The position numbers and the translations under genes are program-made. Shown here piece by piece: positions 12,460-23,064 of a stretch of 64,000 nt of DNA; positions within the stretch are counted from its first letter, which is position 1; the number at the start of each line of letters is the position of its first letter. The notes under the pieces were generated by a model. That model was not told where the DNA came from, made no database searches, and worked only from the letters and a program-made list of their open reading frames with translations. Source of the stretch: Polytrichum commune (lineage: Eukaryota; Streptophyta; Polytrichopsida; Polytrichales; Polytrichaceae); assembly GCA_950295325.1 (NCBI GenBank), contig OX485803.1, forward strand, positions 11,222,001 to 11,286,000, given 5' to 3'.

Positions 12460-15400
12460 GCCGGGTAAAACAAAAGTATTTACTTCAATACTATCTTAGA
12501 TAAATACACATATGTAGACATAGTATTAAACATAGTATTACACATAGTATTCTATATACTATTACACCTAGAATAAATACTAGATACCATCGTACTACTC
12601 ATAGTATCCCACAATGTCCAAAATACCATATGAAATACAAGTTATCTACTTTATACGAATACAAATTCCATACTCAAACAAAATGCCATACTCAAACAAC
12701 ACACCATACTCAAGCAAAATACCATACTCAAGCAAAATGCCATGCTCAAGAAAAATACTATACTCAAGCAAAATACCATACTCAAGCAAAATACAATACC
12801 CAAGCAAAACACTATACTCAAACAAAATACAAATACCATACAATTAATCCAAAATACACATACTTCCTACTCAAACAAATAAAAAGCATAACACCCGCCA
12901 AAACTAACCCTTTCACTATAACCAAAAACATAATCATAAAAAACCAAAGAATAAATAAGACTAAAACCCGACCACACCCAAACATCATACACACACCTAC
13001 AACAAAGACCGTACTCTATAATAAAAGATACCATCATACTAGCCATGATACCATACGACGGCCAAAATACCATATGAAATATAAATACAATCACTTTACT
13101 TTACACATGCACAAAGACAGAACTCAAACGAAACAATATACACACCCAAAATACAAACCCCACACAAAATACATATTACACCCAAAATATAACCCTCATC
13201 AAACATATAAACTCCACCAAAAATACAAACCCCACCCAACATACAAAACACATCCAAAATACACATACTTCTTACCCAAACAAGTAAGAAACATAACACC
13301 CGCCACAACCAACCCTTCCACCACAACCAAATATATATGCACAAAATATCAAAAAATAGATATCACTAAACCAAACACACCTTACCCAAACCTCAAAACC
13401 CACCCAAAACTATACTACAACCCAAAACACAAATACCACGAAAAATACTCAACTTCCATGTTAAAAATTAACAAAAAGCATAATAAACTAGAACAAGATT
13501 GGCCTACCGGCCTCGCCAATAAAGAAAACAAAAAACAAAAAACAAAAAAAGATAAAAGAAAAGATGAACAAAACAAAAACATACCAAAAAACCAAAACCA
13601 CAGCTAACATAACAAGACATAAACCACCCAACACCCTTTACCAACAAAGACCCATCAACCCAATTACTATATCCCCTATGAGATTAGAAATCCTTTTGTA
13701 TTCCTATAATACAAACATCTACACTGCCCTACAACCACAATACACCTCTTATGCAATAAAAGATATACCATCAAAAAACAAAGAAATCCAACCACACCCT
13801 AGTACCATATACACACCTACAACAAAGTCCACACTCTTTAAAACTAGATATTATCATACTAAGCATGATATCCTACAATACCCAAAATACCATATAAAAC
13901 ACAAGTACAACTACCTTACTATATACACACACAAAAAAAATACTCAAATAATACACTACACGCATCCAAAATGCAAACCCCACCCAAACTCAATGTTACA
14001 CCCAAAATATAGACCTCAACAAAAATACAAACCTCATTATACATATAAAACCTTACCGAAATTAAACATAAACCCTACGGACAAACACAAGAAACAAACA
14101 AACATAACCAAAGCACACATCCAACATACAAAACACACATATACAAAACCAAAACCATATCCAACACAAAAGATAATAAGAAAACATACAAACACACACC
14201 ATATCACTACAAACACAACAACCCACAATACCACCTCACCCCTTTCAAAAAAAAATCCCCTAAAACACCAAAACATAAAAACACAAAACATAATCCATGA
14301 CAACCACCTAAGAAGGGCTCGGCCTACCGGCCTCATACCCATACTCATTCCACCCCAAAAAACCAATAAAAACAAATATCAAACACTCAAACCACACCAA
14401 AACATTAGCCCAAGTCTTTACCTTAAAAAACAACTCCATCCCCACACTAAGCACAAAATTGCACCCAAACACAAAAAGGTTTTAGCCCACCGGCCACGCC
14501 ATAAAAGTTATAAAAACCAATCTACAAACGAAGAGAAACCAAAAGTAATAAAAATCTACAACATACACCTCTTACCCAAACAACTTGAAGAAATCACATC
14601 CATCCTACACTACAATGCCCATCCAACCCACAAACACCCCCAACCTCACTCAAAATACATATCATATCCAAAACATAGACTCCATCCAAGACACAACTCT
14701 CATTCAAAGAGTAAACTTCATCCGAAATATAGAATCCGCTCAAACCTCAGACTTTACCTTAAAAACAAAGTGCATCCACAACAACGCCCAAAGCATAATA
14801 CCTACTCAAAACAAGAAACCCAACCTAACCTAGAACCTCACCCGCTATCTAAAAAACATCCCAACCTACGCTCAAAAAACACACCATACCCTAGTTCCAA
14901 ATCCAACCTCCACTTGGAATACAAATCATATCACAATTACAAAATGACCTTGTCCTACCATCTCCACCACAAGCCAAACCCTATCACAACCAAATGGAAA
15001 CCACGCACAACTACAAAACACGTACTCCAAGACAACTCCCATACACACCTCTTAACCAAATATAACACCCACCAAAACCACAAATCATTCCCCAGAAACC
15101 ACCCCTACTCAAAACTAAATTTGCACACTAAACAAAAACTCAACCCGAAAAACAAAGCAACCTCAACCTACCAACCTCACCTCTCGACAAATACCAAAGC
15201 ATACCTACAAAACAAATGCTCCAAAAATAAACCCTACCCTAACTTCGAACTCCATCACAAAATCAAAAACCTATTAAGCCCTCATACAAAATACCAACCC
15301 CACCCAAAAAATACAATGGCCTCGGCCTACCGGCCTCGCCACACAAATAATAACAAATGCCACTTCATAAATAATTGGAAACCTAACTCAATAACAAGCC

Positions 15401-15480
15401 AAAAATCTATAAATAATACAAAACCACACTTCTCACCCATACAAATAGAAAATACCATACCCGCTATACCTAATCTCTCT
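12460..15480 (+). repeat. G-poor internally repeated tract in the retrotransposon
   Basis: The plus strand is almost all A, C and T. It starts with an 18-bp minisatellite (CATACTCAAGCAAAATAC, about 12660-12830). Larger diverged units follow. ACCTACAACAAAG occurs at 12995 and 13815 with similar flanks, and GGCCTACCGGCCT at 13501 and 14321; both pairs are 820 bp apart. Variants of the second motif lie at about 14485 and 15324. A CTTMYTACYCAAACAA phrase recurs at about 12862, 13268 and 14572. The GGCC islands are nearly the only G-rich spots in 3 kb. Most of the apparent N-terminal coding sequence is therefore repeat-derived. Confidence 0.75.
12630..13607 (+). other. Low-complexity open frame, probably not a separate gene
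   Basis: 325 codons from a true ATG, translated as H/T/Q/K/Y-rich repeats (HTQAKY hexapeptides, then HPKY and KPH units). Its later part is clearly similar in protein sequence to residues of the next open frame (13564-15972) one 820-bp unit downstream, but in a different reading frame. Scarcity of stops in A/C-rich DNA explains much of the openness. It may be part of the 5' region of ORF2, or noncoding. Confidence 0.4.
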
Positions 15481-15972
15481 ATCACAACCAAATTCACAAT
15501 CACAATATATCCAAAAATAATCCACTTCCACGGATACTACTTCATTACCAAACTAGAACTGCTAAAATGCGGGGACATAGAATCCAACCCCGGACCAATG
15601 CCTAACATACTACATACACATCCTGCTACACACAAAAAGAGAGCCAACATATACTTCATCCCAAACACTATAAAACTACAATCTGAATACCAATACATAG
15701 TAAATACATTTGCTCCCATACTAAAAAATACACACCCACTACATCATCAAGCAATAAATACCCACCCACATCTACATCAATACATCCAAACACAAAGGCA
15801 ATCACCACTAATTCATATGCTATATGCTATAGTCATCACCATCCACCCCTCAATAGACACATGCAATAGCATACTAGCCCAACTCCAAAATCACCACTTT
15901 AACGACATATGGACCAACACATTAATTATTAGACTAGCTAACCTCACCAACCCCCCGAAAGGCACATATTGA
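13564..15972 (+). CDS. ORF2 N-terminal part with a 2A ribosome-skipping motif
   Basis: 802 codons from ATG 13564 to TGA 15970-15972. The first ~660 residues are H/P/K/T/N-rich and repeat-derived. Near the end, 15556-15597 encodes ELLKCGDIESNPGP, a full match to the 2A consensus D-x-E-x-N-P-G-P. In known 2A sequences the ribosome fails to join the final Gly and Pro (here codons 15592-15594 and 15595-15597) and continues, releasing the upstream product. The 2A is followed by about 124 ordinary-looking residues, then a stop, with the APE frame starting at once in another frame. 2A motifs upstream of APE are known in trypanosome L1Tc/ingi elements and in some animal LINEs. Here the 2A would separate the low-complexity leader protein from the enzyme polyprotein. 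The start site is uncertain. Confidence 0.65.
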   Translation: MNKTKTYQKTKTTANITRHKPPNTLYQQRPINPITISPMRLEILLYSYNTNIYTALQPQYTSYAIKDIPSKNKEIQPHPSTIYTPTTKSTLFKTRYYHTKHDILQYPKYHIKHKYNYLTIYTHKKNTQIIHYTHPKCKPHPNSMLHPKYRPQQKYKPHYTYKTLPKLNINPTDKHKKQTNITKAHIQHTKHTYTKPKPYPTQKIIRKHTNTHHITTNTTTHNTTSPLSKKNPLKHQNIKTQNIIHDNHLRRARPTGLIPILIPPQKTNKNKYQTLKPHQNISPSLYLKKQLHPHTKHKIAPKHKKVLAHRPRHKSYKNQSTNEEKPKVIKIYNIHLLPKQLEEITSILHYNAHPTHKHPQPHSKYISYPKHRLHPRHNSHSKSKLHPKYRIRSNLRLYLKNKVHPQQRPKHNTYSKQETQPNLEPHPLSKKHPNLRSKNTPYPSSKSNLHLEYKSYHNYKMTLSYHLHHKPNPITTKWKPRTTTKHVLQDNSHTHLLTKYNTHQNHKSFPRNHPYSKLNLHTKQKLNPKNKATSTYQPHLSTNTKAYLQNKCSKNKPYPNFELHHKIKNLLSPHTKYQPHPKNTMASAYRPRHTNNNKCHFINNWKPNSITSQKSINNTKPHFSPIQIENTIPAIPNLSITTKFTITIYPKIIHFHGYYFITKLELLKCGDIESNPGPMPNILHTHPATHKKRANIYFIPNTIKLQSEYQYIVNTFAPILKNTHPLHHQAINTHPHLHQYIQTQRQSPLIHMLYAIVITIHPSIDTCNSILAQLQNHHFNDIWTNTLIIRLANLTNPPKGTY
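15574..15597 (+). other. 2A peptide motif (DIESNPGP)
   Basis: The codons GAC ATA GAA TCC AAC CCC GGA CCA encode the eight-residue 2A core, preceded by ELLKCG, the usual hydrophobic-then-Gly upstream context. It is in frame with the 13564-15972 open frame. Confidence 0.9.
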
Positions 15973-17000
15973 CACCTCACCCCTACACAACATTTGTAGG
16001 AAACAATCAAGATATAATACTCCCAAAAAATTCAATATACACAGAAATATATGAATTCATTCACAACCAAGATACTACACCCACACCCATCACCCTCCAA
16101 AACAAATTTCCCTTCCTCCCGAATCAATTGATCACTAAAGCACTTCGATGCCTAGAAAACATAAACGAATACTCGCACCCACCCCTACCCCCAGCTACTC
16201 CCGCACCAACCATAAGAATCAACACAAACACTATACACGAAACAAACATAATAACATGGAATGCATCATCATTCAACACTTCACTGCCAAACCTACAAAG
16301 CCTAATAAACAATTCGCTAAACAACACAGCAATCATACATATCCAAGAAACCAAACTAAATGCAAACAAATTTACAAAATATATACAAAATCTATTTCCG
16401 GAATTTAAACTCATTTTCAACAACACACATGCACTCACAAGATGCATACAACAAAGAATGCCCTATACACCCGGAAGAGGAGGCCTACTCACACTTATCC
16501 ACAAAAAATATGCATTCCCTGGAAATATTACCAAAATTCCCACACCAGCAAATATCTCCTCATACCTACAAATAATTAAAATAAACAATCACCCACTAAT
16601 ACCTTGGCTAATAATACATATGTACATGTCTACACACTTAGAAGACATACACCTCCTCCCACACCTTAAGAACGAAATCACTATAAATCCCAATCACATA
16701 TACACATTATGTGGCGATTTTAATCAAGATATTGCACTTAGGGGCAGGCAAAATAACAACATTAACAACCCCCCTACAAGAAGAAGACTACCAATGGAAA
16801 AAATTTACTGCATCACTCAACTTAGAATATATCCCAACTAACACTCGCATCACCAGATAAGGAGGCTATAATTACACATCAACAAGTCTAATAGATGGAT
16901 TCTACATCCACTCACCAGACAACAGCAAATTCATCTCCACCACAAATACAAATATGAATCTAAACTCAGACCATTATCCAGTTGCACTACATATCCCCCC
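15969..17000 (+). pseudogene. ORF2: APE-type endonuclease domain
   Basis: Exonuclease-endonuclease-phosphatase domain that nicks target DNA. Visible in order: ITWNASSFN (16251), HIQETKL with the catalytic Glu (about 16340), GRGGLL, IHMYMS, CGDFNQD (16710-16730), then after a frame change SLIDGFYI and NLNSDHYPVALHI with the catalytic Asp-His (SDH 16966-16974). No ATG precedes the domain in its frame. It follows directly on the TGA of the 2A frame, so it was probably once fused to that frame or reached by frameshifting. Breaks: a shift at about 16769-16774 in a run of six C, and TAA at 16858-16860 between TR and GGYNYTS. All catalytic residues I can check are present. Confidence 0.85.
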
Positions 17001-20000
17001 ACAACACCCTTATAGCCAGATCCCCACCCCCTACAACCACGTCACCAACTAGAATACTAAACCCAATATCATCAGAAAATACTAAAAAATTCAACATAAC
17101 ATTCTTTGAAGAAAACTCTGCCCAAATAAAAACCCTTACTACATTACTAGAAAACCATCAACACTTAAGCCCGGATCAATGGGTAGAAGCCTGTACAACA
17201 TTTAACCATATTGTAACAAAATTTCAGAAACAATTGAAAAAACATGTAAAGCAGACCCGTTACCAAACCTTACGAGCAGAATATCACAATAAGGTGGTTT
17301 TCTGCCACGAAAACTGGCCAGAGAATGGAAAAAACACCTCAACACATATAACCTCATAAGAAAAACCATATACATTGCACAAGACGATCCACTCTGGCAA
17401 GCACACCCCATCCTAAACAATATACGAAACCACCAACACACAAACATCCCACACCCACCTATCACAACGGCACCCCCTACTGAGTGGATTAATACCATAG
17501 CAACCATAGCAAAAAAGACAAATAAAGAAGCCTGAAAAATCACCACAAAATACACCAAAGACTGCATTCTAAAAGCCGTATCAAAATACAGACAAATGTA
17601 CGAAAGAAGTCCCAAAACAATAAATCGGAAAGGTTTCAAGAATACTGAAACCTCACCCGTGGACTCTATCATTGATAGACAAAACAATATAATAACCAAC
17701 CCAGAAGACATCGCATTAGAAATTTACATACAACAATCCATCAGTAACCATCTTACAGTCCCCACATGTCAATACCAAAATACACACCTACTACACTGCA
17801 TATGTGGAGTCCGACAATATCCATGGCATGACCTAGACGGATACATAATTGACAAGCGAGGAGAACCCCACACCCCTCTATACACGTATTTTGACCAAGA
17901 AACATACGACTTTTGTCTTAAAAACCTAAGTAATAACAAAGCCCCCGGCCTAGACAAAATACCTAATTCAATTCTAAAAAATATGCCTCCACACTTCCAC
18001 AAACTACTCTTCTTATTCTTTAAACACTGTTATAAACAAAAACAAATTCCCGCATCATGGAAAACCAGTCTAACAGTATTACTATATAAAAAAGGAAACC
18101 CATCACAACTAACAAACCACAGACCTATTGCGCTAGCTAACACCATATATAAATTCTACACGAGTACACTAACCTCTATTCTATCAACATATGGCGAAAA
18201 ATACCAAATATTACATGACAGTCAAGAAGGCTTCAGAGTAGAGAGAAGAACTTCTAGACAAATCCAACTACTCATCGGAGCGCTTGAAGACGCAAGACTC
18301 ACGAACCAAAATATATATATCCTCTACATTGACTTCAAAAACGCCTTTGGCTCCATTGATCACGCCAGACTTTTAGACATATTCAAAGATTTGGGATATC
18401 CCACTGATTCCATAAACCTCATAGGAAACATATACTTTCAATTCTCAATAATATTCATTGGCGAACACTTCCGAAAAAACTCACCAATCCCTATTCCAAG
18501 ATGTACAATACAAGGGGATACCCTTAGCTAATACTATTTATCATATTCCTAGAACCCCTCCTCAGATGGCTACAACAAAGAAATAATGGATACACTTTTG
18601 ACACATCTAAAGTAAAAATCTCATGAGCAGCATATGTAGATGATCTTGCAGCAATCGCGAATAAACTAGAGACATTGCAAACACAACTCAACAAACTAGA
18701 CAAATTCTGCAAATGGGCAGGAATGGACCTTGGAATACCCAAGTGTGCAATAACTGGCTGCCCAAACAAATCCAAACTTCACCCCACAACCTTTAAAGCC
18801 CTAATCCAATCCACCAATATAAACTACAGGAATCAACCTATACCAGTCTTAAACCAACATGAACCATACACGTATCTAGGAATAAACCTTGCACCATCAT
18901 TCAAATGGAAAACACAAATAAATACTACTACAGCTAAAGTCATCAAACAATGTCAAGCCCTTGCAACATGCCCAGCTACTATGAAACAAAAAATAAACAT
19001 GGCAGATACAGTCATACGCGCTGCAATAGCATATAGTTTCTACGCAGTACCTTACTCCATACCAGCTATCAAAAAACTAGATAAAAAAATCATAGGACTT
19101 CACAAAACGATCTGCGGGATACCCAAATGCACATCTAACATCGCTACACAACTCCCACACAACTTATTTGGAATCGAAGCTTTCTCACTACAAAATGCCT
19201 ATCTAAGATGCATTGGAGAACAACTACAAAATGCCCTCAATGACAAAGGGAGAATTGGAAAAATATATACTGGTCTATTACAATTCATACTCGCCAAATA
19301 TGGGGGCTCTCAAAAAATCACTCGCATGAAATACCAACACTGTATTAGATCACCCATCACTAGAACATTGTTCTTGCTCAAACATAAAGCCGGAGTCCAT
19401 CTAAAAAGCACAATAAATAATTTTCTACTAACCCAATCCTCACTTGAAACTGCATGGATGCAAGAAGCACAAATGCTACATGGCCTAAACCCCAACACCT
19501 CACTTAAACTACTACATAAACTACTTATACATAATATAACCACACTAGACCAAATTACCATGCCTAATGGTACCACTCTAATGAACAAGGACGAATTCAA
19601 AATCTACCACTCCACTCCTTCTAAAATTATCCAAAGCGCACTTAATATAGCTAATCAACTATTCTGCCACCCCCCTTGTAATCAATGCTCCCTACCTTGC
19701 CAACAACATCACCCAACAAGATCCCTAAAAAACAAATATATAATAAGAAATCACAACATCCTACCTCACACACCGACCGCCCCCGTACACCCCCCTAACC
19801 TCCCCATCCCCCATCTACCTCCTCCCCCCAACAACATGCTTAAAGACCCCCGACAATTCCCCATACACAAAATACTCGATCACAAACAAAAACAATCTAA
19901 TGACCACGACGGAATAAAAAGAACAGTCACGTCATACCTATGTCAATGGACTACAACAAATAACAACACATATAATAAATGGCGAACCCAAAGGGACCTA

Positions 20001-20760
20001 TACCCCTATTGTGAAGCCAACATATGCAATCACAACACACACCTGCTTATCCAATATTACACAGAAAGACAACACAAGCATTTTTCGAACATCATTAACG
20101 CCTACTTCACCACAGAACAACACCGAGACACAAGATACGTCACACCAACCACAATAATTCCGCTAGCACATATCTCTATTAGTGAATGCAACCCAGAAAA
20201 CGACATTGAAACAAACTCTGGTACTATCCAAACACAATTCGATGTCGCTCACATATACGAAGACAATGGAAGGCATCTCATCACCATCCCGAAAGCTAGA
20301 CTAACATGGCTATGGAAACAATACCAATTGGCAAAAAATACCACACACGGTCTAGAACCATCTACCCAATCATTCGAAATTGAAATTGTTTGGCTATACC
20401 AAAGATACAAATACCGTATCCCAAAAAACGACCCACTCAAAGGAGCCCAATATACGATACCAACTCAAATATCGGATCTACTAATTACAACATTTAATAT
20501 TAACCACTCATATTTTTCATCCCCAGTTACATGTCCTACACAATTCACCCAATTCTACTCACCATTCTCACGAGACATAATATTTGGATCCTTAGGTAAA
20601 GTGTTTGACTATAAATGGCAAGGAATCGGATACGCACATCCTCACAACTCAACAGACTTACAACAAGCCATCCACTGGGCACGCATGGCGGCCCAAAATG
20701 ACCCTTACACAATCACTATAATTATATCCCCAGACACTGATTGGACCAAAACTCGAACCC
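17000..20760 (+). pseudogene. ORF2: reverse transcriptase domain and connector
   Basis: Reverse transcriptase copying element RNA at the nicked target. Motifs: KAPGLDKIPNS (about 17940), YKKGNPSQLTNHRPIAL (about 18090), QEGFRVERRTSRQ (about 18225), YIDFKNAFGSIDH (about 18328), CTIQGDTLS (about 18505), and the active-site YVDD at 18633-18644. The thumb follows to about 19200, then a connector with a Cys/His cluster (CHPPCNQCSLPC, about 19665). Breaks: frame changes near 17000, near 17290-17320 and near 18530; TGA at 17533-17535 (probably ancestral Trp in KEAWKI) and TGA at 18624-18626 just before AAYVDD. The pieces are collinear and cover the full domain. Confidence 0.85.
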
Positions 20761-22606
20761 ACACACATGCCCATTCCCAGACACACATGTCATTGCCCAT
20801 TTTGCCGCTGACACAATCACATATGAAGAACCAACAATACCCCCCGAGCTCAATATCACAAGGAAAGAACCATCTACCATGCAAATATTTTGTATCCATC
20901 ACCAAAATAATAACATAGGTACCTACGAACAAATGAAGTTAATAAATGACACAGCAAATACCCTCCAAATACTACAAAGCCACACTCAAATTGCAACACC
21001 CACCCCTCCGAACATCACCGTTAACCCTAGTAAAAAATGGGCTAAATCAAACTACCCAAACACACCCCTACACAATAATATCCCCACCCCACAACTTCCA
21101 AACTACCAAACTAACTTACCGCTAAAATTCCACCCCCAATTTAGTTACTACACGGACGGATCCTTTATAAAACCCAAATAAATTGCCCCTGGGGTATGGA
21201 GAAGAGAAAGAGCTGGATACGGTATATATAATCCCAAAGGCTTAAATATCGCCAAAAGACTCCATGGGCATCATAACATACTACGTGCAGAAATGATGGC
21301 TATACACAAAACACTAAGAATCATCAATACACAATTCCCTAATGAACCCGCATTTATATTCACAGACAGTCTAAACGTATTATACCTACTCAACACACAA
21401 ATTAAACACCCCACTCTCCATAATAGTCACCCAGACCAAACCACACTCAACTCCATGGTAAAAATCCTTCAAGACCGTACACAACCAATCACACTATACA
21501 AAGTCAGAGCACACGTCAACATTGACGGCAATGAAAAAGCGGATAAACTAGCAAAAGACGGGTTAGAATTAGAACACAGAATTGCCATCCACCCATACGA
21601 ACATGCCCACGCCACCCCGTACTATTATCAAAAGGACGTCTGGGCCTCGATGGCAGACGTCCCAGACAAAGGCCCAGTAAGATTCTTAGAAAAACAAATT
21701 AAAAAATATGATAGGGAAACCAATATAGCAATCATGGCCACACAAACCCCCAACACGTGTAAATGGACAGAAAATATAGACATTGACAAAGAACTGTCCA
21801 ACGAATTCTGGTCAAATCCCTTAATCAGAGACAAACAAAAATCTTGCCTTATCAAATTCCGCACAGGAACATACATGGGTTATGCTAGAAAACAAATGTT
21901 CTTCGGTCACCAGAGGTACCCCTCTATCATGTGCCCTATATGCAATTCAAATGATCCAGACACTTGGCTACATGTACTATTGAAATGTAACCAACAACAT
22001 ATACACTCACTACGAATTAAAAGACATAACAAAGCAGTCGGAGAAATTAGGAAGCTCCTAATCTCGTCCGAAAAATCCCGATGTTTTACTCTCATGAATG
22101 CCGGTACCTTCAATAATAATCCCCAAGAAAATATTGTCCCCAATTGGCTACTCCCCTGCACATGTAACACACAAAGATGTCATTGCAACGCAAGATTTCG
22201 ACCTGATATACTCTGCGTTAAAGGATTACCATATCAAAATGACCCCCCCATTAACATTGACCCTAACCTCACCATACAATTTATTGAATTCACATATTGT
22301 AACGACAGATTTTCCCCAGAAGCAATAGAAGCAAAAAACAACAAATACAAACCATTGATTGATAGTATCGCTTCCAGAGGATGGAAAATCGAACCACTTA
22401 TTGTCATCACAGCTGGGGCCCGAGCTACGGCCCACATCCCATCTATAAAAATACTAGAAGAAAATCTCAAAATACCCATGGTTACCATCAAAAATACCTT
22501 TAAAAATATTAATACCATTGCAATACAATATGCCATGTCCATCCTCCTCCATAAGAGGAGAATTGAAAACCACCAACCGCTCCCCCAAAACTTAGACCCT
22601 CCATAA
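20741..22606 (+). pseudogene. ORF2: RNase H, CCHC finger and restriction-like endonuclease
   Basis: One frame from about 20745 to TAA 22604-22606, with a single TAA at 21179-21181. RNase H type I is complete: YYTDGSF (Asp codon 21155), LRAEMMA (Glu 21290), FTDSLNVL (Asp 21365) and VRAHVNIDGNEKADKLA (Asp 21542). A CCHC finger follows (CPIC, then WLHVLLKC, about 21930-21990). The C terminus has RFRPDILCV (RPD at 22199-22207), then IQFIEFT (Glu codon 22286-22288), then EAKNNKYKPLIDSIASRGW. This finger, RPD, Glu, K-x-x-K-Y-x-x-L order is the layout of the restriction-like endonuclease of R2, NeSL and Dualen elements. That domain call is strong by pattern but not structure-checked. Confidence 0.8.
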
Positions 22607-23036
22607 AACCCAAAAACTTATATAATATTTAATATCTATTTACAGCTCATAATGAGGGATTGATGCCGGCTGGTTGGTACAAATTTCCTGCCTTTTACTC
22701 ACTTGCAGCACCAAGTCACGTCTTACATTTTAAACGGTCATACGGACTCGACTGGAATCGAACCCGGAACGTCTTAACTCAAACATCCTCCCACAACCAA
22801 CCGAGGAATCATGACTTGGTGTTCACTCTCATTACAAGAACACTAATTATACTTAAAAGGCATGCACCCCCATGGGCCATGATCGGCCCATGTTATTTGT
22901 TTCTCGGTTACTATAGTGTCCATCCTCGAAAGAGGAGAGTAGTCTTGTCCCAGCTTCCCCATGTCCTGTGGGCATCGGGTTGTTGGCATTACAAACGGAC
23001 ACTCTATTCACGCCGGCCCCTAAAAGGGACCGGAGT
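22607..23036 (+). other. Retrotransposon 3' UTR
   Basis: About 430 bases between the ORF2 stop and the tail, with ordinary base composition, unlike the G-poor ORF2. On the minus strand, positions 22769-22752 read GTTCCGGGTTCGATTCCA, a close match to a tRNA T-arm/B box. An open frame (22660-23067) over this stretch runs past the element end and has no motif, so it is not called. Confidence 0.6.
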
Positions 23037-23064
23037 TTCTATCTATCTATCTAGTAATTGTAGG
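23037..23064 (+). repeat. TATC-repeat tail and 3' target-site duplication
   Basis: The element ends in TTTC(TATC)3, like the short-repeat tails of I, R2 and related non-LTR elements. The exact duplicate of 8653-8665 follows directly (23052-23064). Confidence 0.8.

Larger units (their letters stand above)
8666..23051 (+). mobile_element. Non-LTR retrotransposon, Dualen/RandI-like, ~14.4 kb, inactive
   Basis: The order of parts is: 5' leader with tandem monomers, ORF1 (10693-12450), G-poor repeated tract, 2A motif, APE endonuclease, reverse transcriptase, RNase H, CCHC finger, C-terminal restriction-like endonuclease, 3' UTR and TATC-repeat tail, all between perfect 13-bp target duplications. 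Such elements nick the target with their endonuclease and copy RNA in place. APE plus a restriction-like endonuclease in one protein is known for the Dualen/RandI group first described in Chlamydomonas; assignment here rests on motif order, not a phylogeny. ORF2 carries about six frameshifts and four or five stops, and ORF1 carries two stops, so this copy is not autonomous. The intact target duplications argue that the insertion is not extremely old. At 14.4 kb it is far longer than typical 5-8 kb LINEs. Confidence 0.85.

Noticed and set aside
14037-14375. Long antisense open frames under ORF2 (for example 14037-14375 and 17202-17711)
   Set aside because: Mirror images of A/C-rich coding DNA giving Phe/Val/Cys-rich translations; shadows.
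15556-15597. 2A motif as evidence of an integrated RNA virus
   Set aside because: It is in frame within a non-LTR element with APE, reverse transcriptase and RNase H; no viral capsid, helicase or RNA-dependent RNA polymerase motif is present.
11377-18626. Nonstandard genetic code with TGA as Trp
   Set aside because: TAA stops and frameshifts occur in the same frames, and host-like genes end normally in TGA or TAG; decay is simpler.
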